The notes under the pieces were generated by a model. The model had not been told where the DNA came from, ran no database searches, and was given only the letters and a program-made list of their open reading frames with translations. Positions 1 to 13,981 of a DNA stretch of 64,000 nt are shown piece by piece. Position 1 is the first letter of the stretch. Every line of letters starts with the position of its first letter. The position numbers were made by a program, and so were the translations under genes. The stretch comes from Glandiceps talaboti (taxonomy: Eukaryota > Hemichordata > Enteropneusta > Spengelidae): contig NC_135561.1 of assembly GCF_964340395.1 (NCBI RefSeq), forward strand, positions 1,017,001 to 1,081,000, given 5' to 3'.

Positions 1-27
1 CGATAGTAGATTTAACACCACTCTCAC

Positions 28-97
28 CTGTCTTTTCAGCTGCTCAAGGAATTTCGGTTTCTCTGTTCTAGAAGGAGGCGCACTCTCTGCCGGTTTT
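28..97 (-). CDS. Twitchin-like exon 21: chimeric PEVK-to-Ig exon, last in window
   Basis: The 5' half matches the repeat exons (KPAESAPPSRTEKP), but the 3' half reads KFLEQLKRQ, the usual first strand of an Ig domain, with a phase-0 donor CAG/GTGAGA. This exon therefore closes the PEVK-like linker and opens the next Ig domain, which lies beyond the left edge. The acceptor is CTCTGTAG. It is 70 nt with phase 2 in and phase 0 out. Confidence 0.8.
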
Positions 98-713
98 CTA
101 CAGAGGATAAGATAAACAGCCGTGATTAGTGAATGGCCACCTTTCCTTTTTCCAATTATGTAATAGCAACGACAATAGAAATGTGTGAACCTCTTGCTGC
201 AGCATCGTTCTTACATCATAGTACTGTATTGCTGCTTTTTTACACAATTAAACTGGGGTTCAATAGTGGTAAAGGCATATATGAGGAGAGGTATATATGC
301 AGGTGTATGTGAATGACCAAATGTCGAAACCCGCAAGAAACTTGGTGGAGATGTTATTTGTGGTGTCTAGTTTGTGGATTTCTCCAGACAAACTAATAAG
401 ACACAAGATTAATTCATTGCTGATGTGCAAATTAGGTCTAAACGTGATTTATGGTCAAAACTTGACATTTCAAAACCTACTCCATGGAAGGGCTGTATCT
501 GGAGGTGGTTTATCTGGCTAAAGATGTAATTCAAGGCATATTGACACAGCTATTCCTTGCAACTATGACCATGCTCTTAGCTAATACAATTGTCTTTTAA
601 TAAGCATATTTTTGGATAGTAACATTACCATCCCCATAGCAGCAACCAAATTATGACAATGCATTTTACTATTAAAGCTAGCAATAGTGTGGCGTAATCA
701 AGTGAAATATGGC

Positions 714-804
<91 letters not shown>

Positions 805-3800
805 CTATGGCCAAGTATCATTATTTTGTACAAATATAAAATATATTGGTATGTATCAATTTGCCAAGACTTGATGATGTCACACCAATCAAACCCTCTA
901 AAAAATATATCACCAACCGTTGCCTACATTCTACAATTGTGCTACAACGCCATTAGCGCAATTTTACCTTATTTTACTAAAACGTGCATTTTGGAGCAGT
1001 GTTCAAGCTCTTAACCAAATACTATATTCTTTAATTGTGAGGGATGATATTGGTGTACAGTATTGTGATAAGTTGTGCTGTTGTCAATTTTGACCATGCG
1101 AATTGGCAAATGTTAATGCTTTGTTCGGCAACAGTTCAGCCGAAACATACGTAGTTGTCTTTCCGATGGGTTCTTCAACTGGCGTTGGTTTATCCTTCTT
1201 CGGTTTCTCTATTTCAGAAGGAGGCGCACTCTCTGCTGGAGCTCTATAGCAGATAAGATGGAGAGCAATCATGAGGGAACAGTCACACTTCCCTTATTTC
1301 AGTCGTTTGGTTGCAACGACTTTTAGAAATGTTGCTTTTGACCCCATCATGATTCTGCTAACAGCATAGTACCTGAATTTATACTTACGACAGTCGTTTG
1401 CTTAACCTAGCAACAAAGACTATCCCTAAAGCAAAGGCAGAATGAGAGTGTATATTGCAAAGATAACAACAGCAATGTGATCATTATTAAACTTATATAG
1501 ATATGTCTAACAACTAAGATTACACCCATACCAACGACTACATGATGACGTATATTGATGGAAAGCGACGGTGAGGGAATAGTCACACGTCCCTATTTTA
1601 GTAGTTTTTTAGCAACAACATATTAAATATGTTGGCATATGACTGAAGCCTGATTCTGGTAAAGCATAGTAGTGGTATATTTTACTTAAGGTGAGGGAGT
1701 TTGCTGAATACACATTTAGAAAATGGACATAATTATGCCTAGCGACAAATATTACGCCTATATCAACAACAAAATGTGTATATTGCACAGATGGCATCAG
1801 CAATGCGAAGCAGAGTGTATCATAATTCATAAACATATACAAACAATATGCTTAGCAACTAAAATCACACCCATAGCAATATATATTGGGCAAAGATGGC
1901 GGCCCAGTCAAGTATATAATCATTTAAGAAGTAAACATATTATATGCCTAGTAACAATGGCCAACTCAATAGCGACAAAAATGTCTTCGTGTTCGCTTAA
2001 ATAAAAATAGTGTGGCATTAAACATACGGAGAATTCAAAAACACACATTTATGTGCATAGCAACCATAGACATGCCGGTAACATTATATTGTGCAACAGC
2101 TTTACTTTCTGGTGAAATGATCGTGTATATTGTATTATTGGTCATGCAAATGAAACGATAATGACCAGCATTAATGTCGTAGATTTTAACCATGTTAAAT
2201 GACAAATTATCATGATTTATTCGGCAACAGTTCAGCCGAAACATACGTAGGTTTCTTTCCGATGGGTTCTTCGACTGGAATTGGTTTATCCTTCTTGGGT
2301 TTCTCTTTTTCAGAAGTGGGCGCACTCTCTGCTGGAGCTCTAAGCAGATAAGATAGACAGCAAAGGTGGGGGAAGGGTCATCCTTATTTTATATTACAGT
2401 CGTTTGGTTACAACAGCAAATCAAATGAGTTGGCGATAACTGAAGCATGATTCTGGTAACAGCATAGTAGTGGCACATTTGATTTTGTTTGTATTTTTGC
2501 TGAATAAACTTATAGAAAATGGACATGATTACTCCTAACAACAAAGACCATCGTCATAGAAAAATGAGACTTTATATTGCAAATTGACACCAGCAATGCG
2601 TAAGCATTCACTATCCGGAAAAATCCAATTTACCCACCTTTACCCTACATAAGACCCACCTAACCACCATCTCTGTCCAGGGGTAGTACGAGATGCAGTA
2701 CCACTTTTGACTGTCTACAGCCCCAGGGAAGAGATCACCAGGGGCACATTAAGTCAAAGGTGAAACTTCGTCTCATACCCACCACATTTACACATCCTCT
2801 GCTCAAGATTTACCCCGGTGGAAAGACGTGGTCAAATATGACTTTTCGTATAGTGATTTATTAACGTATAGACAGCTAAAAATCAGGCCCAACGCAACAT
2901 CCAGGTGATAGCATACAGTATATTGCACAAAGATGGCCGCCAAGGCAAGTGAATAACCATGCGACAACAAAATACCAGTGCATTTTGCAAAGATAGCAAT
3001 GATGTAGGGTAATCAAATGAACAGAGACTTCAGCATTAATGTAGATAGCAACCATACATTTGCCCATGGCAACAATGAAATAACATTATCTTGTGCAATA
3101 GATTTACTTTCTGGTGAAAGAATAGTGTATACAAATAACTGCTAATTATGCAAATGAAAATATAATGACCAGCTGTGCTGCTATTGATTTAACCATGTTA
3201 AATGGCAAATTGCCATGATTTGGTTGGCATAAATTCAGCCGAAACATACATAGGTTTCTTTCCAATGGGTTCTTCAACAGGGACACGTTTATCCTTCTTC
3301 GGTTTCTCTGTTTCGGAAGGAGGCTCACTCTCTGCTGGAATTCTATATCAGATAAGATACACGGCAAAGGTGAGGGAAGAGTCACCCTTCCCTTATATTT
3401 CAGTCGTATGGTTACAACAACAAATCAAATGAGTTGATGTATAACTGAAGCATGATTCTGGTAACAGAATTGTACCGGAACTTTCGACTTAGCTTGGAGG
3501 TTTGATGAATAGATGCAATTTAGAGAGTGGATGCAATTGTACCTAACAGCAAAGATCAACACCATAGCAACATGAGACTATATATTGCAAGGTGACACCA
3601 GCAATGAGTAGCAAACTGTGTGATCACACATAAATATACACAAATTTACCTCTCAACTAAAATCACACCATAGCAACATCCACACGATGACATATGTTGC
3701 ACAAGGATGGTCGGCTTTACAAATGTATAACCATTCCAGAAATAAACATACTCATGTATCCATGACCAGCACTATTGTGACAATACAATGCCAATGAATT

Positions 3801-6800
3801 TTGCAAGGATAAAAATGATGTTGTGCAATCAAATGAACAGAACGTAAATGTGCTTAGCAACCATGGACATGCCCATGGCAACAATGGAGTAACACTATAT
3901 TGTGCAACAGCTTTACTTTCTAATGAAATGATCGTGTATATTGCACAATTATGGTCACCAAGGCAAGTGAATAACCATTCTACAAAATATAAACAAATTC
4001 ATGCCTAGTAGCAGTAACCAACACTATAATGACAACACATTATCCCTGCATTTTGAAATGATAGTAATAATGTGGGGTAATCAAATGAACAGAGAGTTCA
4101 GAGATAAACAGAAATGTGCATAGCAACCATATATATACCCATGGCAATAAAGAGGTAACATTATTTTGTGCAACAGATTTACTTTCTGGTGAAATGATGA
4201 TGTAGAAATTGCAATTAATTATGCAAATGAATGTAATGACGAGCTGTGACAATGCTTCGTTTGCCATAAATTCAGCGAAACATACATAGGTTTCTTTCCG
4301 ATGGGTTCTTCAACAGGGACACGTTTATCCTTCTTCGGTTTCTCTGTTTCAGAAGGGGGCGCACTCTCTGCTGGAGCTCTATATCAGATAAGATAAACAG
4401 CAAAGGTGAGGGAAGAGTCACCCTTCCTTTATATTTCAGTCATTTGTTTACAAATCAAATGAGTTGGTGTATAACTGAAGCATGATTCTGGTAACAAAAT
4501 AGTAGTGGCACATTTGACTTAGTTTGTAGGTTTGCAGAATACATATTTAGAGAATGGGCACAATTATGCCTAGCAACAAAGACTAACTTTATAGAAACAG
4601 CAAAATAAGAGTGTGTATTTCAAAGTGACACCCGGAATGATTAGCAAAGTGTACTCACAAACAATATGCCTAGGAACTAAAATCACGCCCATAGCAACAT
4701 CATCATTATGGCACAATGATGTCTGGGTAAATGTATAATCATAAAATAAACACCTTTATGCCAAGAAAGCATGTACATCCACATAGCGACAACAAAATAC
4801 AAGTGCATTTAGCTAGCATAACAATAATATGGGGTAACAAATAACAGATAAATTCAAAAAATAGATATGAATGTACATAGCAACCATGGCCATGGCAAAT
4901 TATGCGATACTTTATTCAGCATACATTTAACCGAAACATACATAGGTTTCTTTCCAATGGGTTCTTCAACTGGCACATGTTTATCCTTCTTCGGTTTCTC
5001 TGTTTCAGAAGGGGGTGCACTCTCTGCTGGAGCTCTACAGCAGATAAGATGGAAAGCGATGTTGAGGGAAGTCACACTTCCCTTATTTCAGTCATTTTCT
5101 TGCAACATTCAAATTAAATTTGCTGTCAAGTGACTGAAGCATGGGTCTTGTAAAAGCATAGTAGTGGTATATTTAATTTAATTTGATAGTTTGTTGAATA
5201 AACATTTAGAAAGTGGAATAATTATGCCTAGCGACGAAGACTACAGCTATGCCAACAACAAAACAGTGTATAAAACATAGATAACAGGAATGGGTAGCGA
5301 CTTCTGTGATCATTCATAAACAGATACAAATATGTCTCGCAACTATGATCATGCCCATAGCAACATCCAAATAATGGCGTATATTATGTAAGGATGGCTA
5401 GGCATGTATATAATCATTGCAGATATAAGCATATATATGCCTAGTTATCATGACCATGCCCACAGCAATAACCAAATGTCAGTGCAATTTGCTAAGAAAA
5501 GAATAATAGGACGTAATCAAGTGAGGGCGTAAGAATTCAAAAAAAATAAAAAAAATAAGCATAGCAACCATGAACACGCCCATTACAACAGCAGTGTAAT
5601 ATTATCTGGTGCATATTTAAAGATTACAATGAGGATTGGCACGAATCAACTTTCTAAATCGTGATGTCACACCAATTAAATCCTTTGAAAAGTGCATCAT
5701 GAATCATTGCCTCAGCCCTACAGTAAGTTGTGTTACAAAGCAATTGGCGCTGCCTTTACTTATTCTACTCAAATATGCATTTTTCGAGCACTGCTCAAGC
5801 TCTTTAATTAGTGTATGTAATCTTTAATAAACAGTTTTGTGATCAGCTTTGTTGCCGGCGATTCTGATTATGCTAAATGGCACATTTTCATGCTTAACAT
5901 GATAATTATTCAGCCATAACGTACGTAGTTGTCTTTCCAATGGGTTCTTCAACTGGCGTGCGTTTATCCTTCTTCGGTTTCTCTGTTTCAGAAGGAGGCG
6001 CACTCTCTGCTGGAGCTCTATAGCATATGATATAGAGAGCGATGGTGAGGGAACAGTCACCCTTCCTTAATTCAGTTATTTTCTTGCAACGACACATTAA
6101 ATATACTGTCGAGTGACTGAAGCATGGGTCTTGTAAAAGCATAGTAGTGGTATATTTCATTTAATTTGATAGTTTGTTGAATAAACATTTAGAAAGTGGA
6201 CATAATTATGCCTAGCGACGAAGACTACAGCTATGCCAACAACAAAACAGTGTATAAAACATAGATAACAGGAATGGGTAGCGACTTCTGTGATCATTCA
6301 TAAACAGATACAAATATGTCTTCGCAACTATGATCATGCCCATAGCAACATCCAAATAATGGCGTATATTATGTAAGGATGGCTAGGCATGTATATAATC
6401 ATTGCAGATATAAGCATATATATGCCTAGTTATCATGACCATGCCCACAGCAATAACAAAATGCCAGTGCAATTTGCTAAGAAAATTATAATAGGGCATA
6501 ATCAAGTGAGGGCGTAAGAATTCAAAAATAAACAAAAATAAGCATAGCAACCATGAACACGCCCATTACAACAGCAGTGTAATATTACCTGTGCATATTT
6601 AAAGATTACAATGAGGATTGGCACGAATCAACTTTCTAAATCATGATGTCACACCAATCAAATCCTTTGAAAAATGCATCATGAATCATTGCCTCAGCCC
6701 TACAGTAAGTTGTGTTACAAAGCAATTGGCGGTGCCTTTACTTATTCTACTCAAATATGCATTTTTCGAGCACTGCTCAAGCTCTTTAATTAGTGTATGT

Positions 6801-9800
6801 AATCTTTAATAAACAGTTTTGTGATCAGCTTTGTTGCCGGCGATTCTGATCATGCTAAATGGCACATTTTCATGCTTAACATGGTAATTATTCAGCCATA
6901 ACGTACGTAGTTGTTTTTCCAATGGGTTCTTCAACTGGCGTGCGTTTATCCTTCTTCGGTTTCTCTATTTCAGAAGGAGGCGCACTCTCTGCTGGAGCTC
7001 TATAGCAGATGATATGGAGAGCGATGGTGAGGGAAGAGTCACCCTTCCTTAATTCAGTCGTTTGGTTGCAACGACAAATTAAACCCAGTCAGTTAATGAT
7101 AACTAAAGCATTATTCTCTCAACAGCATTCAATTTCACCTGAAACCAATAAACTTGATACAGAGCATCGACTGATACAACAAAACTTTTACTAAAATTGC
7201 TTCATGACATTGTCTGGCTGGCTCGACAGAAATTATGCAAATATTGCTACTGTAAAGTAACACAGCATTGTCGTCCGATTCGGACATAACATATCAGTTG
7301 CTACATTTTAATGATGGTATTGATAATGTTGATACCCTTATCTTGGTGAATTGTTACACTGAAAATGATATGTCCTCATTAGGGTTCTATTATTTGCATC
7401 TTAGACAGTGACATGTGTTAGTAATATTGATTGTCACACCAGATGGCACTGTTTCAAGTTTAACGCTTTCAATTGTAAGAGTAGTCAATTAGGACCATTC
7501 TTTTAAATAGGTCAGTTTACTCGACAATAATTCAGTTGATACATACCTCGTTGTCTTTCCGATGGGTTCTTCAACTGGCGTGGGTTTACCCTTTGGAGGA
7601 GCACTTTCTGCTGGTTTACTAACGAAGAAACAATAAAAAGCAACAGTGAGTCACTGTCGCTGTTCTCTCTTCTCTCCTGTATCATTAGAATTCCCTTTAT
7701 GATGGTGTATAGAGACCGTGGATGAGTAAAGAGTTGCCTTTCTCTTCTTTCAGTCATTTGGTTTCATCATCAAATTGAATCATTCGGTTAATAACTAAAG
7801 AAATTACTAAATTATGATTCTCTTAACAGCATAGCAGTCGATTCAGGGCATTCTTACAATCGTTCTCTTTACTTTCCAAACCAGTAGTATGAACAAATCA
7901 CTGATAACATGGCGATGTTGTTTGCCAAGTTTCTATCATTTTGATAAGGTCTGCGGTGCTATAAATCCCACAACAACGTGCAACATTATGTCAATTTGAC
8001 TGAAATGCAACCATGGCTCAAGCCATACATAACTTGTATATAAACATACGAATGGGGCACATAAAATAAATTTATTGTCAGATTATTCTCATTTGATGCT
8101 ATTATAACACTTGATGCCAATCTGTGTATAATATTTTGGTTATATGTCAATGTGTGCTTCATATGTCTATGAGACTCCTCCTTCTAAATGAGCGCAACTG
8201 TTAAGATCACTGGAAATGACAATCCTGTAAGTGCGCCTTAGAATTTCAGGAGTGTTGATCGCGTCTAACAAGCTGTCACTTTGTAGGCAATATGGCCAAA
8301 TGACTAGCTGTTTACCAAGTAATTTCACCAAATGCCCGCCCTGTTTCCAAAGCCATCCATGGTCAATTTTAATGGTTTACGTAAAGGTAACTCAGTTGAT
8401 ACTTACGTAGTTGTTTTTCCGATGGGTTCTTCGACTGGCATGGGTTTACCCTTTGGAGGGGCACTTTCTGCTGGTTTTCTAACGAAGAAACAATAAAAAA
8501 CCATGATGGGTGCAATGTTACCCTTCTCTTTTTTCAGTTGTTTCATCAACGACAAATGCAGTCAGTGAAGGAAAGGACTTGGTCATAATTCCTCCGCAAT
8601 TGATCCAGACTATATGCTAAATGGTCAATTTTCATAATTCACTCGGACAATAAATAGGGTAGTTACAAACCCGCCATCTTGAATAGTACTGCCAATTGCA
8701 TTATGGGAAATATGATTGTTATCCATTAAGAAATACGTCACAATTTTAAAGTATGTGTCACATTGTTTGCAACAATAAATATTCAAATATTGGTTAACCC
8801 AACAATTGGAGGAGGGCTACCTTCCTTGTCATACACAATTAAATATTACTGCCACTAATCTCACAACCCTTTCCATCTGAACATATGCTCATAAATTGGT
8901 TATTATGCTGATACATACGTAGTTGTCTTTCCGATGGTTTCTTCAACAGGTTCTGGTTTTTTCTTTGCTGCTGGTTCATCTTTTTTCGGTACTGGTTTCT
9001 TGGTAGCAGGCTCTGTAGTAAAGACGAACAGATCACAGGTAATCCAAACGCTTGCACTAAATCATACTATGTCGTTATGTGCAACTAATTCATTGTAGTG
9101 TGCATTTATGTGCAACGGCTACATTGCTATGTACAACTACTACATTGGTATGTGCTACTATGTCCACTGACTCAATTGATGTGCATCTATGTGCAACGAC
9201 TAAATTGACATGTGCATCTAGTATTATTATCTATGTACAACGACTAAATTGCTATGTGCAACTACTACATTGCTATGTGCATCTATGTACAACGACTAAA
9301 TTGCTATGTGCAACTACTACATTGCGATGTGCCATTATGTGTAACGATTCAATTGATGTGCATCTATATGTGCAACCTATGTGCTTTGTACAGCTACTGT
9401 GCGCAACTCCTACATTGTTATGTGTAACTATGTGCAACTCCTGCATTGCTATGTGCAACTATGTGCAACTCCTGCATTGCTATGTGCAACTATGTGCAAC
9501 TCCTGCATTGCTATGTGCAACTATGTTCAACTCCTGCATTGCTATGTGCAACTATGTGCAACTCCTACATTGCTATGTACAAGTATTACATTGCTATGTG
9601 CAACTATGTGCAACTCCTACATTGCTATGTACAAGTATTACATTGCTATAATGGTACAGATTGAACTCACCTTTGACCTCAAGGACTGCTAGAGATGTTA
9701 CTTTTCCTGATGCATTGACAGCTTCACATGTATATTTGCCCGAATCTTCAGGGAAGACTTCGACGATGTGTAAAATGTATACATCATCCTGTCGCTTGAT

Positions 9801-12318
9801 TTTAAAGTTTGCCGAATTATTAATGACCTTTCCATTCCTAAGAAAACAATCAAAGACTAATATGTAAACATAATATGAATGGCACATAGATGAAACGTCA
9901 ACAAATAAATAAATGTTTATGTAAATAAATAAGTATGTCATTAAATAAAAGTCTATAAAATGATTTGAATATAACAAGAGTAAAAAAAAAGCTCATATAA
10001 AAAATGAAATTCCATAGCTAATAATTGATTTGAATCACTAATTTCAGCAAATAGTTTTGTTCAAACAGAAAATGTAATTTGTTAGACAATAACGTTTCTA
10101 TGAATTTGCAATTTTTAATAGCGCAGAAGCACAAGCAACTGACAGGCATCTAGGAAAGGGCCTCAAAATGTTGATATAGAACTTTCCAAACAAATCCTTT
10201 CGGATACGTATAACCAGTATCTCACATCTCACTCTATCACATGATTATGATTCTGGAAAATATGTTACCCGGGGATGAGATTGCATATCACGTGATCTTT
10301 TGTGTGTGTGTGGGGGGGGGGTGTTGCCCTGACGTGGAGTTTACGTACCTGTACCACGTGATTTGTGGTGCTGGGAAACCTGTCATCCGAACACGGAATA
10401 TCACTTCATCGCCATCCATTGCATTCTAGAATAAAAGCCAAAGTATATTATTACCAAAAGAAAGACCCAAGTTTAAAATTGGATGAAACACACGAATCTG
10501 AATGAAGGTTGGAAATATGTGAGCATTAATGAATAGAGTTTTTGAAGGGTATAAGTGATGCTTGAGGCTTAAATAGATAAACATGGATGTCACTACTGCC
10601 AAATATACAGTTAATATTTTTCGATTAGGTAAACATTTACAAAATACGATATACTATATTTTCTAAAATCGGAAAAAAGTTTGGTGTAACGTTTACGAAA
10701 CATCATTTTCAATACAAAAATACAGGCCGATAAAAACAAAATAATCAAAGACAAGTAAGAAATTAATAATCGGTAATTCTGGAAATATGAAATTGGGAGA
10801 ATGGAGAATATATTTGTTGAAAGAGAGATAAATTATAATTTATTGCGTGGATTTGCTATGGATTCGTACGTCCATTCATGCACTTACCTGATTTTTTAAA
10901 CCTTCAGCAAAGACGGGTTTAGTGGCTTTTTCAGCTCCCTCTACCGCTGTAGATGTAGTGATAGATGTCATTGATTCTTCTACCCTTGATATTCCTGATT
11001 GCTCATCTCCAGATACATACTTAGAGGACGATACTTGGGTCTTGGACATCTTACGAATTGCCGCTCCGTCTACGGCCACACTCTCTTGAATATCGCCAAA
11101 GTCCATCTGCATCGTTTTCGGTTGCTTCATTCTTTGCTGCATCATTTGAATTTGCTGCACTGCAATACATAATAATTGGACCATAGTTGTATTTCGGTGT
11201 ACCAGAATGTAAATAACATGCAATTTAATGCTTCTAAGTTTAACTAAAACGTAAAACAAGAACTGTGACTTAACTGGCAATAAGGATGAGAAGTGGATTT
11301 TTATTTTGGATATTTTATTAGCAAACAACTTTATTTTCTACTGTAAACTAAAAAAGGTAAAACAACACAGACCAAATCTGTGTTTGCGACTCAATAAATT
11401 ACAAATAGTTAAAGTGTAAAAGTTTGTTATTATAAATACAGGAAGATATAATATTTGTTTTAGAGTTATATTACATTTGAAATGTTTCACACAGAAATAA
11501 TTTTAAATGAAAATATGAAAATACGCTATTTTATTTTAAGTTCAAGGACTTTTAAAAGGATTTATGGGTCTAGGGTTCTTTGAAATACAGCGTGAACAAA
11601 ACGAAGCATATATTGAAGATATACCAAATAAATAGTGGATCAATATACCTACCATTAAAATTGATAGTTATTGTGGAATTCCCCTGTCCCTTACTATTCC
11701 TGGCATTAATGGTATAAATTCCACCATCTTCAGGCGTGACGTCATGTACTTCTAGCTTTAGTACGTACAGGTTGGCTTCTTGAGTAATGCTAATTCTATG
11801 ATGACTGCTATCTTGGACTAATATATCATTGTGCTTCCAGATGACAGTCGGTCTGGGGTCAGAAATAACTTTTTGCTCCATGATGAGTATTCTACCGCCA
11901 TCTTCTTGTCTAATAGATGGTTTTTCAGGAAATGACGGACCCCTACCAGAGTCAGGTGCTGCTCTTACTGAAAACAAATTTGGAAACATGTTAATTTGAT
12001 ATGGCATATGCAACGAACATTATAACATACATATACATAAGGTTTGCACATCGTAACAAATATCATATCTAAAACGAGATGGTCAGCTACGAGTAACTAG
12101 ATGATCAGCTACGAGTTACTAGATGGTCAGCTACAAGTTGTTCAAAGCGGGCCTACGAATTCAATGTCTTCTGTTTTGGAATAGTTCCGTTCCTCTATCC
12201 CTGTTTGTCTCTCCCCCGATGTCTTTATCACACAAGTTATCTCTCTAACTGTGAGTCTACACACTTACTTTCTCTGCTTGTCCGTTTGTGTGTGTATCTC
12301 TCTTTCTCTGTCTCTGAC

Positions 12319-12411
<93 letters not shown>

Positions 12412-12440
12412 GTCTCTCTGTCTGTCTGTCTGTCTGTCCA

Positions 12441-12496
<56 letters not shown>

Positions 12497-12558
12497 AGTC
12501 TCTGTCTGTCTGTCTGTCTGTCTCTGTCTGTCTGTCTGTCTGTCTGTTTATTTGTCTG

Positions 12559-12623
<65 letters not shown>

Positions 12624-13106
12624 ATCTCTTTCTCCAAACTTTAAGCTCTCTTTCTCCAAACGTTAAGATAATGAAAGTACGATTATGTATGATACTCACT
12701 GTCAAAATTCAGATTAATTGTTGCTTTGCTTTCACCATATTCATTCTTAGCGACTACCGTGTAAACCCCTCCATCAGTAGGTGTGACGTCAGCTAACTCT
12801 AAAACAAGGAAATAACCTGTAGAGCCCTCTTTCTCAATAATTATACGAATACGGCCGCCATCTTGCAGTAGCCGGTCTCCATGATACCACGTTATTTGGG
12901 GTCGAGGGTCAGCAGTCAATTCACTTTCAAAAGACATGTGGTGACCATCCTTTGACTGTTTCATTACAGGCTTGCCAGCAAATGAAGGAGCAAGACCCTT
13001 TGCCCTGTAAATGAAGACTTGTCGGATAAGCGCTTGTCTTTTACGATCAAATATTGTTAAATTGCATACATATAAATCGATCGATCGATCGACAGTCAGG
13101 CAGATC

Positions 13107-13171
<65 letters not shown>

Positions 13172-13905
13172 GGCAGACTGACTGACTGACTGACTGACTG
13201 ACTGACTGACTGACTGACGGACTGACGGACGGACGGACTAATACCAAGAATACATATATAATAAAGTGCTGAAGTACATAGCCCAAGTTGGAAATATTCA
13301 AATTACTTACATTTTAAGTATATAAATTGGGTAAAAATTAATAATGGCAAATGTTTATCATAGGGTGATTATGGATATGGCATGATATAGAAGTATAGAT
13401 CACAATTAAACTTACTTTGCTGGTGCTGATGGTTCAGCTTTGTGTATATGGAGGAGAAACAGATAACAGGTTGTCAATAATAGAAGTTATGATTAATAAC
13501 TACATTCATTGGTCATTTTTCAAATATTGATATTGAAATGAACTTTTCTATCAAAATTAGTGAAATAAATTATTTGAAATTATATCAAAGTGGTAAGTTA
13601 GAGAACTGCAATACAAGTAGACTGCACATCATAAACCATTCGTCAATTAAGAAAATAATAAATAATCTTGATTAATTTCACTCATACACCTCATCAATTT
13701 CCAAACAAAGTAAAACAATGTGAACCAATTGGTTGTGATTTCCGTTTATCTGTTTACCAGGAATATATTAATTAAGGTTGCAAAGAATTACTGGCTAGAT
13801 AATTGTCAGAAAGTGATGGCGTGCTCAGGATGGAGATGATTATGGAGATGATGGAATGAGAGGGATAGATGCTTGGCATGACCACGTAAATAGAACGTCG
13901 TTTGC

Positions 13906-13981
<76 letters not shown>

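Larger units (their letters stand above)
5140..7075. repeat. Recent ~982-bp tandem duplication containing exons 15 and 14
   Basis: Segments of about 5140-6122 and 6123-7075 align almost base for base. For example ATGGGTCTTGTAAAAGC occurs at 5141 and 6124, and the two exon ends at 5925 and 6907 are 982 bp apart. The near-identity of intron sequence marks this as the youngest duplication of the exon array. Confidence 0.85.

Noticed and set aside
9079-9651. 190-codon plus-strand open frame of Cys-Asn-Tyr-Leu repeats
   Set aside because: It lies across a minisatellite without stops; overlapping frames are equally open, it is antisense in an intron, and the unit length is not a multiple of three.
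12205-12796. Open frames of SVCL/LSVC repeats, also at 28322-28994 and 35774-36168
   Set aside because: Translations of TCTG/TC microsatellites, open in several frames at once.
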